Source of the DNA: Actinomycetes bacterium
GTDB lineage: Bacteria; Actinomycetota; Coriobacteriia; Coriobacteriales; Atopobiaceae
Direction: 5' to 3'
Assembly (NCBI GenBank): GCA_029546925.1
Contig: JAKPQM010000074.1
Coordinates: 1-35,669 of the forward strand
Length of the DNA stretch: 35,669 nt
Shown: positions 18,364 to 26,170 of the stretch, one piece after another
How positions within the stretch are numbered: the stretch's first letter is position 1
How the letters are laid out: each line of letters begins with the position of its first letter
Position numbers and translations under genes: made by a program
The notes under the pieces: model-generated
What the model was told of the DNA's origin: nothing
Database searches by the model: none
The model's input: only the letters and a program-made list of their open reading frames with translations

Positions 18364-20073
18364 TTAGTCCTCCTCTTGGGCTTTGCTGGTGCCGAAGTAC
18401 CTGATGAAGATGTTCATCGCAAGAACGGCAGCATAGGTGATAAGAATCAGGATGGTCGAGAACGCGCAGGCCACCGCATACTCGCCACGATTGGCATACT
18501 CGTTGATCTGGACCGTGATGAGCAGCGTTGCCGGTGTGACGACGAGGATGACCGCGGAGATCGCCGTGATGGAGCGCACGAATGCCGTCACGAGGCCGGA
18601 GAGGAAGGAATCCTTGATGAGCGGCAGGGTGACGGTCATGAAGACCTCGAAGCTGTTCGCGCCCATATCGTAGGCGGACTCTTCGATCGACTTGTCGATC
18701 TGGCGGAGTGCCGAGATGCCCGAGCGCGTGCCGGTGGGCAGCGACCTCACGATGAACACGATGATGAGGATCGCCGTCGTGCCGTAGATGAACTGCAGCG
18801 CGCCGGTGCGGAACAGGCCGTTGGCGTAGCCGCGGATGAAGCCGACGCCGAGTACCGTGCCCGGAACCGCCATGGCAAGCATGGAGGCGAATTCGATGAA
18901 ACCCTTGAGGGCGAACCTCTTCTTGACGACCAGGTAGGAGATGATCATCGAGAGAAGCGCCGTGAGCGGGCTGGCGACGAGCGCCATGACAAAGGAGTCG
19001 GTGAAGGCTTGGCCGCCGCGGTAGTTGACGAAGACCTTCTCGTACCACTTCCACGTGAGGGTGTAGTCGCGGCCCCAGGTCTTGATGAGCGAGCCGTACG
19101 GCACGCAGATGTACATCGCGATGACGAAGATGGCGACGGCGCTGCAGAGGATGACCAGCGGTATGCGCACGGATCTGTCGGTGATCAGCATGCGCTGGCG
19201 GCTGGCCTTGCCGGTGAGCGTGGCGGTCGCCTTGGCCTCGAGGATGTATTTCTGGACGAAGAACATGATGAAGGTGATGGAGAGCAGGACCACGGCCATG
19301 GCAGCAGCGCCCTGCTTGTCGTAATTGCCCGTGATCTGCAGGTAGATCGATGTTGCGAGCGTATCGACGTTACCACCGATCATCATGGGGTTGGCGAAGT
19401 CGGCGATGGATTCCATGACCGTCACGAGGAAGGCGTTGCCGAGGCCCGGAAGCAGAAGCGGCAACGTGACGCTGGTGAAGACCTTCCAGCGCGAGGCACC
19501 CATGTCGCGGGCAGCCTCCTCGAGCGAGGGGTCGATGTTCTTGAGCAGGCCTTTGAGCATCATGTAGCAGACGGGGAAGAACGTCATGGTCTGGATGATG
19601 ATGATCGAGCGCATGCCGTAGATGTTGGAATCCTGGATGCCCAGCAGCGTCTTGGAGATGATGCCCGAACGTCCGAAGAGCAGGATCATCGAGAGCGATA
19701 GGACGAACGGCGGGGACACGACGGGCAGGATGGAGACGACTTTGAACAGCCTGCTCACGACTTTGGTCCGGAGCGCAACGTACTCCTCGACATATGCGAA
19801 GAGCAAGCCGATGAGGGTGGAGAGCACGCCGGTGATGGCACCGATCACAAGAGTGTTCACGATAGCCGTGCGGAACGAGGCCTTCGAGAGGATGCTCTTG
19901 AAGATGTCGAGCGTAATGCCGGAAGGTCCGACGATACTGTCCACGAGAAGGATCACGAGCGGATAGATGATGAAGAGCGTCAGGAACACGACGAGAACCA
20001 CGATGGTCGTGACCATGATAGGATCGGCAAGGAGCTTCTTGCGATCCAATGACGCGCCTTGAGCTGTTGCCAT
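18364..20073 (-). CDS. iron-type ABC transporter permease, two fused membrane domains
   Basis: The 569-residue protein contains two permease domains in tandem (about 20-280 and 310-560). Each carries an EAA loop: EEAARDMGASRWKVFTSVTL and EESAYDMGANSFEVFMTVTL. About twelve membrane helices are expected. This fused layout is typical of FbpB/AfuB/SfuB ferric-iron permeases, where one polypeptide replaces a heterodimer. Related fused permeases for other substrates such as aminophosphonates exist, so iron is the likely rather than certain substrate. The start ATG has AAAGGA about 6 bases upstream. It is separated from the binding-protein gene by 113 bases that contain a hairpin. Confidence 0.94.
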   Translation of the reverse strand: MATAQGASLDRKKLLADPIMVTTIVVLVVFLTLFIIYPLVILLVDSIVGPSGITLDIFKSILSKASFRTAIVNTLVIGAITGVLSTLIGLLFAYVEEYVALRTKVVSRLFKVVSILPVVSPPFVLSLSMILLFGRSGIISKTLLGIQDSNIYGMRSIIIIQTMTFFPVCYMMLKGLLKNIDPSLEEAARDMGASRWKVFTSVTLPLLLPGLGNAFLVTVMESIADFANPMMIGGNVDTLATSIYLQITGNYDKQGAAAMAVVLLSITFIMFFVQKYILEAKATATLTGKASRQRMLITDRSVRIPLVILCSAVAIFVIAMYICVPYGSLIKTWGRDYTLTWKWYEKVFVNYRGGQAFTDSFVMALVASPLTALLSMIISYLVVKKRFALKGFIEFASMLAMAVPGTVLGVGFIRGYANGLFRTGALQFIYGTTAILIIVFIVRSLPTGTRSGISALRQIDKSIEESAYDMGANSFEVFMTVTLPLIKDSFLSGLVTAFVRSITAISAVILVVTPATLLITVQINEYANRGEYAVACAFSTILILITYAAVLAMNIFIRYFGTSKAQEED

Positions 20074-20108
20074 CAGGCGTCCTTTCTCGTCAACGGATAG
20101 ATACAGGA

Positions 20109-20142
20109 AAGCGGGTGGATGGGGTCACCCATCCACCCGCTT
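20109..20142 (-). terminator. hairpin between binding-protein and permease genes (partial terminator)
   Basis: A perfect 15-bp stem (20109-20123 with 20128-20142) and a 4-base loop lies 45 bases past the binding-protein stop. On the minus strand the last stem bases and what follows read CTTTCCTGT, a weak U tract. It probably lets only part of transcription continue into the permease and ATPase genes, a common way to make more binding protein than membrane subunits. Confidence 0.7.
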
Positions 20143-20186
20143 ACGATCACGTTACCACAATGGGTGCGATTCCACGATATGCGAGG

Positions 20187-21335
20187 TTACTCGGTCTTGA
20201 AGCGCTCGTCTCCGCCGCCGAGGGCAGCCATGACCTCTTCCTTGTACCGGGCGGTATTGGCCATCATGTCGGCGAAGTCGAAATCCATGACGTTGGTGGG
20301 GTCGACGCCCATGTCGAGGGCAACCTGCGGCTGCTTGCCGTTATCGATGACCAGGAACTGGTAGGAACCGACTTCCTGGGCCTGATCGACGCATGTGGGG
20401 GTGAGGACGTACTCGAGCCAGAGCTTGGCAGCGTTCGGATGGGCGCAGCCCTCGAAGCCGGCAGAGGCTCCGACCTCGTAGGAAGCACCCGAGCTCGGGG
20501 AGACGAGGCCGATGTTGTCGTAGCCGTTGTCGACGATCTGATACACGCCATCGTGCAGGAAGTTGATGCCGATGGTGCACTCGCCGATACCGATGGACTT
20601 GGACGGGCCGCCACCGGATTTGGTGTACTGGGCGATATTCTTATCGAGGTCGACCAGATACTGGATGCCCTCGTCATGGCCGTACTTCTGGATGACCGTG
20701 TTGAGGATCAGCTCGGCCGTGGAGGCGGTGTTGTAGTTGGAGGACCAGATCAGGCCCATGTACTTGGGGTCGAGCAGATCGGGCCAGTCGGCGGGGGCGT
20801 CGATGCCCTTGGCCTCGAGCTCTTCCATATTGGTGAGGAAGCCCAAGATGCCGGTGTAGATGCCGACCCAGGTGCCGTCGGTGGACGTGAAGTTGGAGTT
20901 GGTGATATGGGACAGGTTTGCAGGGCTGTACTTCATCAGCAGGTTGTCGTTGGCAGCCTGGACGTAGGAGGTGCAGCCGCCGCCGAACCAAACATCGGCG
21001 GAGGGATTGCCGTTCTCCTCCTGAGCCTTGGCGAGGACCTCGCCGCCGCCCAGACGCTGCCAGCTGGTCTTGATGCCGAACAGCTCGGTGAACTTGTCGC
21101 ATGCAGCGATGATGTAGGGCTCCTCGCAGGTGCCGATGACGACGAGCTCGCCCTCGGCCTGAGCTGCAGCCACGAGGTCGGGATCATAGCCCTCGACGCC
21201 GGCGGACTGGCCGTCCTCGGTACCGCCCGTCTCGCCGCCTCCGCCGGTGCCGCCACCGCTGCAGCCATAGAGGCCCAAGCCAGCGAGGACACCGGAAGCA
21301 GCAAGGAAGTCCCTACGTGAAAGTGTCTTGCTCAT
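20187..21335 (-). CDS. iron-type ABC transporter substrate-binding lipoprotein, Tat-type signal
   Basis: The 382-residue protein opens MSKTLSRRDFLAASG and reaches a lipobox-like GLYGC near residue 25, so it carries both a twin-arginine motif and a lipid-attachment cysteine. A Gly-rich linker (about 27-45) follows. The mature domain resembles ferric-iron / extracellular solute-binding proteins (for example PSADVWFGGGCTSYVQAA, and DWPDLLDPKYMGLI around residue 185). The substrate is inferred from its fused-permease partner. The ATG is preceded by AAGGGGATG. It is the first gene of the 21335-17284 operon. Confidence 0.92.
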   Translation of the reverse strand: MSKTLSRRDFLAASGVLAGLGLYGCSGGGTGGGGETGGTEDGQSAGVEGYDPDLVAAAQAEGELVVIGTCEEPYIIAACDKFTELFGIKTSWQRLGGGEVLAKAQEENGNPSADVWFGGGCTSYVQAANDNLLMKYSPANLSHITNSNFTSTDGTWVGIYTGILGFLTNMEELEAKGIDAPADWPDLLDPKYMGLIWSSNYNTASTAELILNTVIQKYGHDEGIQYLVDLDKNIAQYTKSGGGPSKSIGIGECTIGINFLHDGVYQIVDNGYDNIGLVSPSSGASYEVGASAGFEGCAHPNAAKLWLEYVLTPTCVDQAQEVGSYQFLVIDNGKQPQVALDMGVDPTNVMDFDFADMMANTARYKEEVMAALGGGDERFKTE

Positions 21336-21597
21336 ACTTACATCCCCTTTTCCCTAGACAATAGGAAAATCGTCCGTCTGGAGCCTATCTCCAAACGGCC
21401 ACTCATAGAATTGTGGAACAAATCCTGAACTAATTCCAATAAATTTCGTGCAACTAATCGATGGACGGTGTATTAGCCTGCGTCTATGGAACGCTGCTGG
21501 GAGCCTATTGACCTTTTCGACGATATGTGCTGCGAATCGCATCGTGTATTCCGAAGGTGGTGGGCATGCCCGCGGACGTGCCGAAGACCTGTTCCGT
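21336..21597 (-). promoter_or_regulatory. leader and promoter region of the iron-type transporter operon
   Basis: This 262-base AT-richer gap lies between the HAD stop and the binding-protein start. The only clear structure is a hairpin of CCGTCTGGAG with CTCCAAACGG (21374-21383 and 21389-21398, one G-T-type mismatch, loop of 5), which would sit about 40-60 bases before the start codon in the mRNA leader. I find no match to a classical Fur or DtxR box by eye, and no certain -35/-10 pair. Confidence 0.4.
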
Positions 21598-22251
21598 TCA
21601 AGCGCCGATGAGGATGCACCGGAGCTCGTCGAGCGTTTCGGCGATGGCAGCCGCACCGGCCTCCTCAAGCTCCTCGCGCGATGCCGTCTTGCCCCAAAGC
21701 ACGCCCACGCAGGGAATCCCCACGTTGGCGGCCGCCTCCACATCGAAGTAGCGGTCGCCGACCATCACGGCATCGCCGACGTGCGCGCCCAGCAGCTCGA
21801 TTGCCTGGATGATCGCCCCCTCCTTGGTGGCGGTGTCATCATTCGTCTTGCCCACGATAACATCGAATGCATCGAGGATGTCGTTGTCTCCCGCTTGGCG
21901 TATCACAAGCTTGTGGCGCTTGGAGCTGGCGACCGCGACGAGCTTACCCGCGCCTCGCAGGTCGTCGAGCAATGCGGGGATGCCGGGAAAGATGGGCCAT
22001 TCCCGTACGCCGCCTTGCTCATAGCGCATGCGGTAGCGCCGCGTGACCTCGGCAGCGTCCTCATCGGAGAGCCCGTAGACCATCGAATAGGCCTGCGGGA
22101 ACGGCGGGCCGACAAGTCTGGAAAGGTCGCCGAGCCCATCCTCGGGCATGCCCCAGCCAAGCAGAACCTCGCGGGCAACGGAGGTGATGCCGGGCATGGT
22201 GTCGGCGACCGTACCATCCCAATCGAATACGATGACGCGGCGATCAGTCAC
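21598..22251 (-). CDS. HAD-family hydrolase, phosphoglycolate phosphatase-like
   Basis: The 217-residue protein starts with the HAD motif I, VFDWDGTVADTMPG (nucleophile aspartate near residue 9). Motif II serine/threonine lies in VAVASSKRHK, and motifs III/IV include the lysine in ATKEG and the VGDRYFDVEAA aspartates. This is a Gph/PGMB-like phosphatase of small phosphorylated metabolites; the substrate is not readable. The start is a GTG at 22251 or 22257, both just after the stop of the upstream cysteine-synthase gene, so the pair is cotranscribed. The frame stays open further upstream, but that part is the cysteine-synthase gene in another frame. Confidence 0.9.
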   Translation of the reverse strand: MTDRRVIVFDWDGTVADTMPGITSVAREVLLGWGMPEDGLGDLSRLVGPPFPQAYSMVYGLSDEDAAEVTRRYRMRYEQGGVREWPIFPGIPALLDDLRGAGKLVAVASSKRHKLVIRQAGDNDILDAFDVIVGKTNDDTATKEGAIIQAIELLGAHVGDAVMVGDRYFDVEAAANVGIPCVGVLWGKTASREELEEAGAAAIAETLDELRCILIGA

Positions 22252-22259
22252 GTCCACGC

Positions 22260-23195
22260 CTAGTCTCGCTCGAACAGCGGCGTGGAGAAGTAGCGCTCGC
22301 CGGTATCGGGAAGAACCGTGACCACGCGCTTGCCGGGCCCGAGCTCGCGCGCAAGCCTGAGCGCGGCGCACACGTTGGTGCCGCTCGAGATGCCGCACAT
22401 GAGGCCCTCCTCGCAGGCAAGGCGCCTGGAAGTCTCCAGAGCCTCGTCATCGCTGACGATGACCACGCGATCGTAGATTGCGGTGTCGAGGTTGGCGGGG
22501 ATGATGCCATCGCCGATGCCCATCTGGACATGCGTGCCGATCAATCCGCCCGAGAGGATGGCGGCGGCCTCGGGCTCGACGGCCCAGATCTGTATGTCGG
22601 GGTTGGCTGTGCGCAGGACCCTGCCCGCGCCCGAGAGGGTGCCTCCGGTGCCGATGCCGCTCACAAAGCCGTCGATGGGCCCGTCGACATCGAAGAGGAT
22701 GCGTGCGCCCGTCTCCAAGATGTGCGCCGCAGGGTTATCGGGATTATCGAATTGCTGAGGCACCCACACGTGCTCGGGATCGGCGTCGCGCATGGCCAGC
22801 GCCATCTCGAGGCAACGCGCGATGCACGCGCCGATATCGCCCTCGTCATGCACGAGCACGACCTCTGCCCCATAGGCCGTGCAGAGCATGCGGCGCTCCT
22901 CGGAAACGGAGTCGGGCATGATGATCCTGACGCGGTAGCCCTTGACCGCGCCCACGAGGGAGAGGCCGATGCCTTGGTTGCCGCTGGTCGGCTCGATGAT
23001 GATGCTATCTTCCCGGAGCAGACCGCGTTTCTCGGCCCCCGCGATCATGGCTGCCGCGACGCGTGTCTTGATGGAGCCGCCCACCTCGAGCGCCTCGAAT
23101 TTGACGAGCACTTCGGCAGAATCCGGTCCGACGAGCTTATTCAGGCGCACGAGCGGCGTGTGACCGACGGCTTCGAGAATGGTGTTATAGATCAT
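22260..23195 (-). CDS. cysK: PLP-dependent cysteine synthase family protein
   Basis: The 311-residue protein has the fold-type II pattern of O-acetylserine sulfhydrylase: the PLP lysine K43 in GGSIKTR, the substrate loop TSGNQG (70-75), the phosphate-binding GTGGT (about 180) and GISSGTN near the C-terminus. Two details differ from standard CysK: TSGNQG in place of TSGNTG, and GSIKTR in place of GSVKDR. It may therefore be a divergent cysteine synthase or use another activated serine. The ATG at 23195 has AGGAGA 6 bases upstream. It is divergent from the MarR regulator and followed immediately by a HAD gene. Confidence 0.87.
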   Translation of the reverse strand: MIYNTILEAVGHTPLVRLNKLVGPDSAEVLVKFEALEVGGSIKTRVAAAMIAGAEKRGLLREDSIIIEPTSGNQGIGLSLVGAVKGYRVRIIMPDSVSEERRMLCTAYGAEVVLVHDEGDIGACIARCLEMALAMRDADPEHVWVPQQFDNPDNPAAHILETGARILFDVDGPIDGFVSGIGTGGTLSGAGRVLRTANPDIQIWAVEPEAAAILSGGLIGTHVQMGIGDGIIPANLDTAIYDRVVIVSDDEALETSRRLACEEGLMCGISSGTNVCAALRLARELGPGKRVVTVLPDTGERYFSTPLFERD

Positions 23196-23329
23196 AGATG
23201 CTCTCCTAGAAGGCCCCCGTTTGCACTCTATACGATAGCACGCCTGCGGTGCCATGAAATGTTAAGAAACAGCGCACGGGCACGCATGTCCTACATGTCC
23301 CGTTTCGCCGCGATGTGGAGAAGTTATCA

Positions 23330-23376
23330 AATGTTGATTTATCAACATTGAACGAGTATTGTTGCATAGTCAACAA
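23330..23376 (+). promoter_or_regulatory. marR promoter with two palindromic operator candidates
   Basis: TTGATT (23334-23339) and TATTGT (23357-23362) with a 17-base spacer form a good promoter for marR. The -35 sits in the palindrome AATGTTGATTTATCAACATT (23330-23349). The -10 overlaps a second one, TTGTTG / CAACAA with a 6-base spacer (23359-23376). Both share TTG-type half sites, as expected for a MarR dimer repressing its own gene. The same sites lie upstream of the divergent cysteine-synthase gene, so that operon may respond too. Confidence 0.65.
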
Positions 23377-23428
23377 GTGAGGATCAGCGCGGCGCATGCC
23401 GGCGACGATCTCTGGGACGGGAAGGGCC

Positions 23429-23866
23429 ATGGACGCCAGATTCGAGGACTTCGTGGGAGTCATCTCCGCCCTCAACAAGGAGATACAGCGCGTCAAGCTG
23501 GCCAAGATGCGCGGCTTTGGCCTCAAGGGGACCGATGTGATGGCCCTCCACCGCCTTGCACGTGAACAGGACGGCATGACGAGTGCCGATCTCGCCCGAT
23601 CCATCGGCGTCGACCGCGCAGCAGTGTCGCGCACGATATCCGGCCTTATGCAAAAGGGACTTGTCAGCGCGGAGGAAGATGCCAGCGGCATCAGGTATCG
23701 AGGGAGGGTACGCCTCACCGACTCGGGTATGGAGATCGCCCGCAGCTGCGATGCCCTTATCGGAGAAATCGTGGGCAAGGCCGGTGCGGCCATATCCCCG
23801 GATGACCGTGAGGCCATGTACCGCTCGCTCGGATCCATCCTCGCTGCACTGCGAAACATCGACTGA
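23429..23866 (+). CDS. MarR-family transcriptional regulator
   Basis: The 145-residue protein has the winged-helix layout of MarR: a helical dimerisation N-terminus, a helix-turn-helix at about 50-80 (MTSADLARSIGVDRAAVSRT), a wing around RYRGRVRLTDSG and a C-terminal helix. I place the start at the ATG at 23429; an in-frame ATG at 23396 would add 11 residues but is less like the family. It is divergent from cysK and 35 bases upstream of degV, so it may control both. The ligand is unknown. Confidence 0.88.
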   Translation: MDARFEDFVGVISALNKEIQRVKLAKMRGFGLKGTDVMALHRLAREQDGMTSADLARSIGVDRAAVSRTISGLMQKGLVSAEEDASGIRYRGRVRLTDSGMEIARSCDALIGEIVGKAGAAISPDDREAMYRSLGSILAALRNID

Positions 23867-23901
23867 GAACGACGTAACCTGACCGGAGAAAGGATCTAGA
23901 C

Positions 23902-24750
23902 ATGGCAGTACGCATATACACCGACTCGGCATCGGACATCGTGGGAGAGATCGACCCGCTTGTCCGGGTGGTGCCCCTGAGGGTCAGCTTCGGCGATGAC
24001 GAATACCATGACGGCGTGGACCTCAGCCACGAGCGGTTCTACGAGCTGCTGGTAGAGTCCGACGAGCTGCCGAAGACGAGCCAGGCCACGCCCTATGAGC
24101 TCGGCAAGATCTTCGGCGAGGCTGTCGATGCCGGTGACGAGGTGGTCATGGTGACCCTGTCGGCCGAGCTGTCGGGTACCTACCAAAGCGCTGTGACGGC
24201 GGCTGCCGAGTTCGACGGCAAGGTGTTCGTGGTGGACTCGCGCACCGTCTGCGTTGCCCAGCGCATCCTCGTCGAGCTGGGCCTCCGCCTGGCCCATGAG
24301 GGTCTGTCGGCTCGCGAGATCGCCCAGGAGCTCAACCGTCGTCGGGAAGACGTGCGCATCGTCGCCCTTCTCGATACCTTGGAGTATCTCAGGCGCGGCG
24401 GGCGCATCTCGGCAGCCACCAGCGTGCTGGGCGAGATGCTGTCCATCAAGCCCGTGGTAGGGGTGGAGGATGGCGTGGTTAAGCTGCTGGGCAAGGCCAG
24501 GGGTTCTCGTAACGGCAACAACTTCCTCAACCAAGAGGTGGAGCAATCCGGCGGGATCGACTTCTCGATGCCCTTTGCCCTGGGATACACCGGGCTCTCG
24601 GACAAGTTGCTGCGCAAGTACGTGGAGGATTCCCGCAGCCTGTGGGAGCACAAGGTGGACGAGCTGCCGATCCACACCATCGGAGCCGCCATCGGAACGC
24701 ATGTGGGGCCGAACGCGATAGCTCTCGCCTACTTCCGCGGACGGGACTAG
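23902..24750 (+). CDS. DegV family fatty-acid-binding protein
   Basis: The 282-residue protein opens with MAVRIYTDSASDI, the DegV nucleotide/lipid-binding signature, and continues with SQATPYELGKIF, LSAELSGTYQSA, VDSRTVCVAQ and LLDTLEYLRRGGRIS, all in the order seen in the family. DegV/FakB-like proteins bind a fatty acid and can present it to the FakA kinase for phosphorylation, feeding exogenous fatty acids into phospholipids. No FakA is in the window, so its partner is elsewhere. The ATG has AAAGGAT 7 bases upstream. It appears to share the marR transcript. Confidence 0.94.
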   Translation: MAVRIYTDSASDIVGEIDPLVRVVPLRVSFGDDEYHDGVDLSHERFYELLVESDELPKTSQATPYELGKIFGEAVDAGDEVVMVTLSAELSGTYQSAVTAAAEFDGKVFVVDSRTVCVAQRILVELGLRLAHEGLSAREIAQELNRRREDVRIVALLDTLEYLRRGGRISAATSVLGEMLSIKPVVGVEDGVVKLLGKARGSRNGNNFLNQEVEQSGGIDFSMPFALGYTGLSDKLLRKYVEDSRSLWEHKVDELPIHTIGAAIGTHVGPNAIALAYFRGRD

Positions 24751-24760
24751 GCGCCGGGTT

Positions 24761-24972
24761 CTGCGGTAATCACGATCACCGCAGTTTCCAAGGCGAGAAA
24801 AAACTGCGGTGATCGTAAACGCGCAGGTAGAAGGCATGCCCACTCATACCGGCAAGAGCAGGAACTGCGGTATTCGCGAATACCGCAGCAGTCCGGATAC
24901 CCGGTAGCGCGGTATTCGCGATCTCCGTAGTTTCCAGCATTCGGGATTCTACGGTACTCGCAATCACCGCAT
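24761..24972. repeat. array of five related 24-base palindromes
   Basis: Units begin at 24761, 24804, 24865, 24907 and 24949. The centre unit (24865-24888) is a perfect palindrome of CTGCGGTATTCG and its reverse complement; the others are degenerate copies, with the second unit (23 bases) the most decayed. Start-to-start spacings are 43, 61, 42 and 42 bases. Spacers after units 1 and 4 both begin TTTCCA. In addition, 24772-24787 pairs perfectly over 16 bases with 24801-24816, so units 1 and 2 can form one larger hairpin. The array lies between the convergent degV and PTS IIA genes. Confidence 0.85.
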
Positions 24973-25031
24973 CATCGGAAGCGGGATAGCGCGCAAGCAG
25001 GCAATGAACAAGTAGGGCTGTGATTCCGTAT

Positions 25032-25457
25032 CTATTCCCGGAAGTCAGATGAGCGAAGCACGACGCAGCTGTTCTGATAGGTATCCTGCGCCAGCTGGGC
25101 TAAATCGACATCCTTATCACCCAAACTACTATAGACCTCGAGGAACATGCCGAGGTTGAGTCCTGTCACAATGTCTATTTCGAAGCTATGCATGAGCGGG
25201 ATCATCGCCGAGCAGGGGCTACCGCCAAAGAGGTCCCCCAGAACCAAGAACCGCACCTCACCTTGATACGACACGCGCGTAAAATCCGCCGCAATCTGTT
25301 CACGCCACACATCGGGCGAGACCCCAGGCATGAGCCCGTACACGAGCACGCCCTCGACTGGCCCCAATATCATCTCAGAGGCCGCAACAAGGCCCTCGGC
25401 ATACTTTCCGTGCGAGCAGACGACAAGCTGCGTTCTCATGTGCGCATCACTTCCCAA
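25032..25457 (-). CDS. PTS mannose-family EIIA component
   Basis: The 141-residue protein is a stand-alone IIA of the mannose class. It accepts phosphate from HPr at the histidine in VVCSHGKYAEG (H16). The segment FLVLGDLFGGSP matches the family. The start is TTG at 25457: AAAGGAGGT, a nine-base match to the 16S anti-Shine-Dalgarno complement, ends exactly 6 bases before it. The alternative ATG at 25439 has no comparable ribosome site. It is the last gene of the operon that runs from 30876, 89 bases after the unknown gene; HPr and enzyme I are not in the window. Confidence 0.93.
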   Translation of the reverse strand: MGSDAHMRTQLVVCSHGKYAEGLVAASEMILGPVEGVLVYGLMPGVSPDVWREQIAADFTRVSYQGEVRFLVLGDLFGGSPCSAMIPLMHSFEIDIVTGLNLGMFLEVYSSLGDKDVDLAQLAQDTYQNSCVVLRSSDFRE

Positions 25458-25546
25458 TTAGTTACCTCCTTTGCCCAGCAGCGGCAGGCCACCACGAACT
25501 GTTTCATACGAACAACAACCATGACCGGACACGTAATACCTGCAGA

Positions 25547-26155
25547 TCATGTATCCGCGCGAACGATAAACCTTGGCTTTTTGAACAGCATCGTGTTGCC
25601 ATCGGGAATCGAATTCTCGTTCAGCCGACAGAAGAGCCTATGCGTCCGCGCAAAATGAACGGCTAGCAGCTGGATTCCTTCGATATTCTGTTCTTCTCCC
25701 CGCCGCGAGCAGCGCGATGCTACATAGCGGGCGACTCCAGCCAACTCGCGGAGCTCGCCCCCTTTATCCACGGTGCCCTCCTCGGGCATGAGCTGGGAGA
25801 AAACCGTACAATGCGCGTGGTAGAGTGAAACGAAGCTGTGCATGATCTCTTCACCCAGCATGCGACGTCCCGTCTCGGCTACCACCGCCGCCTCAAGCGA
25901 TACCTTTACCTTGTCGGGTACCCTTCTGCTCCTCCGCCACGTGCGCATAGCGTCGTAGCAGAGAGCAAGGGCTATCTCGACAGAAAGGCGCGCATCGTTC
26001 CTGTCGAGATCAAGAGCGGAAAAGACCTTTTCGTCGGTCATGATCGACCCACAGCCCGCCCCGATAAGCTCGCTCCATGTCTCTACATACTCATCAAAGC
26101 TGAGGAGCAGCTCAGAATGGTGTCTGGGAAGAAGGCCCTTCAAATTGGCAGCCAT
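25547..26155 (-). CDS. unrecognised protein encoded in the PTS operon
   Basis: I do not recognise this 202-residue protein. It appears all-helical and soluble, with no signal peptide or membrane helix. It is Arg-rich in the middle (RTWRRSRRVPDKVKV) and has a His/Cys cluster, HSFVSLYHAHCTVFS, near residues 106-120. The ATG at 26155 is 15 bases after the stop of the SIS gene, with AGGAAG upstream. Its place between the sugar-phosphate isomerase and EIIA genes, on the same strand, suggests a role with the same substrate, perhaps as an accessory or regulatory factor. Its codon use is as AT-rich as the rest of the operon. Confidence 0.75.
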   Translation of the reverse strand: MAANLKGLLPRHHSELLLSFDEYVETWSELIGAGCGSIMTDEKVFSALDLDRNDARLSVEIALALCYDAMRTWRRSRRVPDKVKVSLEAAVVAETGRRMLGEEIMHSFVSLYHAHCTVFSQLMPEEGTVDKGGELRELAGVARYVASRCSRRGEEQNIEGIQLLAVHFARTHRLFCRLNENSIPDGNTMLFKKPRFIVRADT

Positions 26156-26170
26156 ATGAGAAGTTGCTTC

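Noticed and set aside
21374-21398. Copy of the 17138-17225 hairpin in the iron-operon leader
   Set aside because: Both contain CCGTCTGGA, but the similarity stops there, so a chance match is the simpler explanation.
24761-24972. CRISPR array
   Set aside because: The repeats diverge strongly, two spacers share sequence, spacers are short (18-19 bases in most cases) and there are no cas genes nearby. Palindromic repeats fit better.
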